Shown here: positions 63,310-64,000 of the stretch, in pieces
Position numbering within the stretch: position 1 is the first letter of the stretch
How the letters are laid out: each line of letters begins with the position of its first letter
Origin: Paenibacillus periandrae
GTDB taxonomy: Bacteria; Bacillota; Bacilli; Paenibacillales; NBRC-103111
Direction: 5' to 3'
NCBI RefSeq assembly: GCF_022458865.1
Contig: NZ_JAJNMU010000034.1
Location: 16,331-80,330, forward strand
Length of the DNA: 64,000 nucleotides
Program-made: the position numbers and the translations under genes
Notes under the pieces: model-generated
What the model was told of the DNA's origin: nothing
Seen by the model: the letters and a program-made list of their open reading frames with translations, nothing else
The model's database searches: none

Positions 63310-63473
63310 GTTCTTGTCATCCGACAAGATCTGTCGGGTGACAAGAACATTATCTCATTAAGTGCCGCGTAAATCGCGGCTTTTTTGTGTTATGGGATAA
63401 AGTTCTTGTCAAATTTCAATGACAAGAACTTTATCCCATTCCCGAAATTGACAAGAACATTATCCCATTCCCG
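63310..63473. repeat. TTCTTGTC/GACAAGAA repeats, copies 5 and 6, with terminator
   Basis: Copy 5: GTTCTTGTCATCCGACA (63310-63326) opposite TGTCGGGTGACAAGAAC (63332-63348), 16 of 17 paired. The terminator GCCGCG/CGCGGC with six T lies at 63364-63386. Copy 6: ATGGGATAAAGTTCTTGTCA (63392-63411) and its perfect 20-base complement (63420-63439), with a third half-site TGACAAGAACATTATCCCAT (63449-63468) and ATTCCCGA after both right-hand half-sites. Confidence 0.75.
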
Positions 63474-64000
63474 ACTATGGTTACATAACGTGGAAATCAA
63501 GGGCTGCATTAAGAAAAAATATGAACGGTAGTAATATAAATATTCTGAATATCTCGAGTGTTTGTTCGGAAGACAATATCTCTATATTTGCTTTGAAAAT
63601 CGCGGTTTTCTTGTTATATGAGATCAAAACCAAATGACAAGAACTTTAAGTCTAATAACGGCGATGTAATGGCACCAATTGAAGGAGAGGGGAGCTATTT
63701 ATTTGTAATTAAAGACAGTAATGGATTCTGTCATTCAAGAAATTACGGATATAGCTCAAAGCTTACGTTGAGAGCTGAAACAACTAAGAAGCTGCTCCCG
63801 GCATGGCTCGACCAGAGTGGCAGCAGCGGTGTGCGGGCATGATAACACAGTAGCGATTCAGGTGTTAGTTGGCTACCGATTCTCCGTGGCCATTGTAAAG
63901 TCTAGCAGCATATGCAATCCCCAGAAAGCAGCAAATGTTGTCCGACGACACAAATTGTTGTGGGAGAAAAACTTCCCATTTCTGTCACCCACCGTTTAAT
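63474..64000. other. Unassigned end of the window
   Basis: A lone ATGACAAGAACTTTA half-site lies at about 63635-63649. Two plus-strand frames (63618-63842, and 63817 onward running off the edge) lack ribosome binding sites and recognisable families, though GSYLFVIKDSNGFCHSRNYG looks protein-like and may be a fragment. Confidence 0.3.

Noticed and set aside
63618..63842. 74-codon ORF near the window end
   Set aside because: Its start overlaps a GACAAGAA half-site, there is no ribosome binding site, and no family is recognised.

Overview
The window looks like an accessory region of a spore-forming Bacillales chromosome or large plasmid, most likely Paenibacillus/Brevibacillus-like. Supporting signs are strong AGGAGG ribosome binding sites, GTG/TTG starts, remnants of GerA-type and GerAB-type spore germination genes, DUF6223 proteins, and Firmicutes-type insertion sequences. 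No rRNA, tRNA or CRISPR array was seen. The region is heavily eroded: fragments of IS110, IS3, IS4, IS6, IS66, IS630, IS1182 and IS1380 elements, a group II intron piece and many truncated or frameshifted genes lie between intact transcription units.

Layout. 0-9.7 kb: the 5' end of an IS110 element, a large secreted multidomain protein, an ABC-class ATPase preceded by a leader-peptide/attenuator arrangement, an intact IS110 element inserted in a hairpin, and glycosidase and GerA fragments. 9.7-14.5 kb: a TetR regulator with two coupled short-chain dehydrogenases, an Old Yellow Enzyme and a frameshifted quinone oxidoreductase. 15.9-20.2 kb: three DUF6223 membrane-protein paralogues divergent from a two-component system. 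22-26.4 kb: a WYL regulator, two dihydrofolate-reductase-like genes (one broken) and a short UvrA-like protein. 26.9-42.5 kb: a redox island apparently run by two ECF41 (SigJ-like) sigma factors. Six sites match TGTCACA-N16-(C/T)GTC; they precede an FAD oxidoreductase-sigma operon, an azoreductase, a carboxymuconolactone decarboxylase-NmrA pair, a succinate dehydrogenase cytochrome b subunit and two broken genes. 43-50.5 kb: a DUF2326 remnant, IS110 remnants, a chimeric ORF joining an efflux adaptor fragment to an amine oxidase fragment, a phosphotransferase, and a divergent SDR/XRE-regulator pair.

50.7-63.5 kb is a decayed Tn7-like (TnsB-TnsC-TniQ) region. It contains an IS6 copy, a tnsB tail, tnsC with an internal deletion, tniQ in several frames, and a second tniQ C-terminal fragment. 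Both tniQ remnants are followed by hairpin-plus-dyad repeats with a TTCTTGTC/GACAAGAA core; a further copy lies at 14.6 kb. Between the tniQ remnants lie two immunity-type genes (one SUFU-domain) and a three-gene operon: a zinc-ribbon protein with an RN-x4-H HEPN-like motif, a 1300-residue STAND/NACHT-like NTPase, and a broken LA2681-type HEPN gene. This operon is the best candidate for a little-described defence system in the window.

All family calls come from reading translations by eye; no database search or structure prediction was run.
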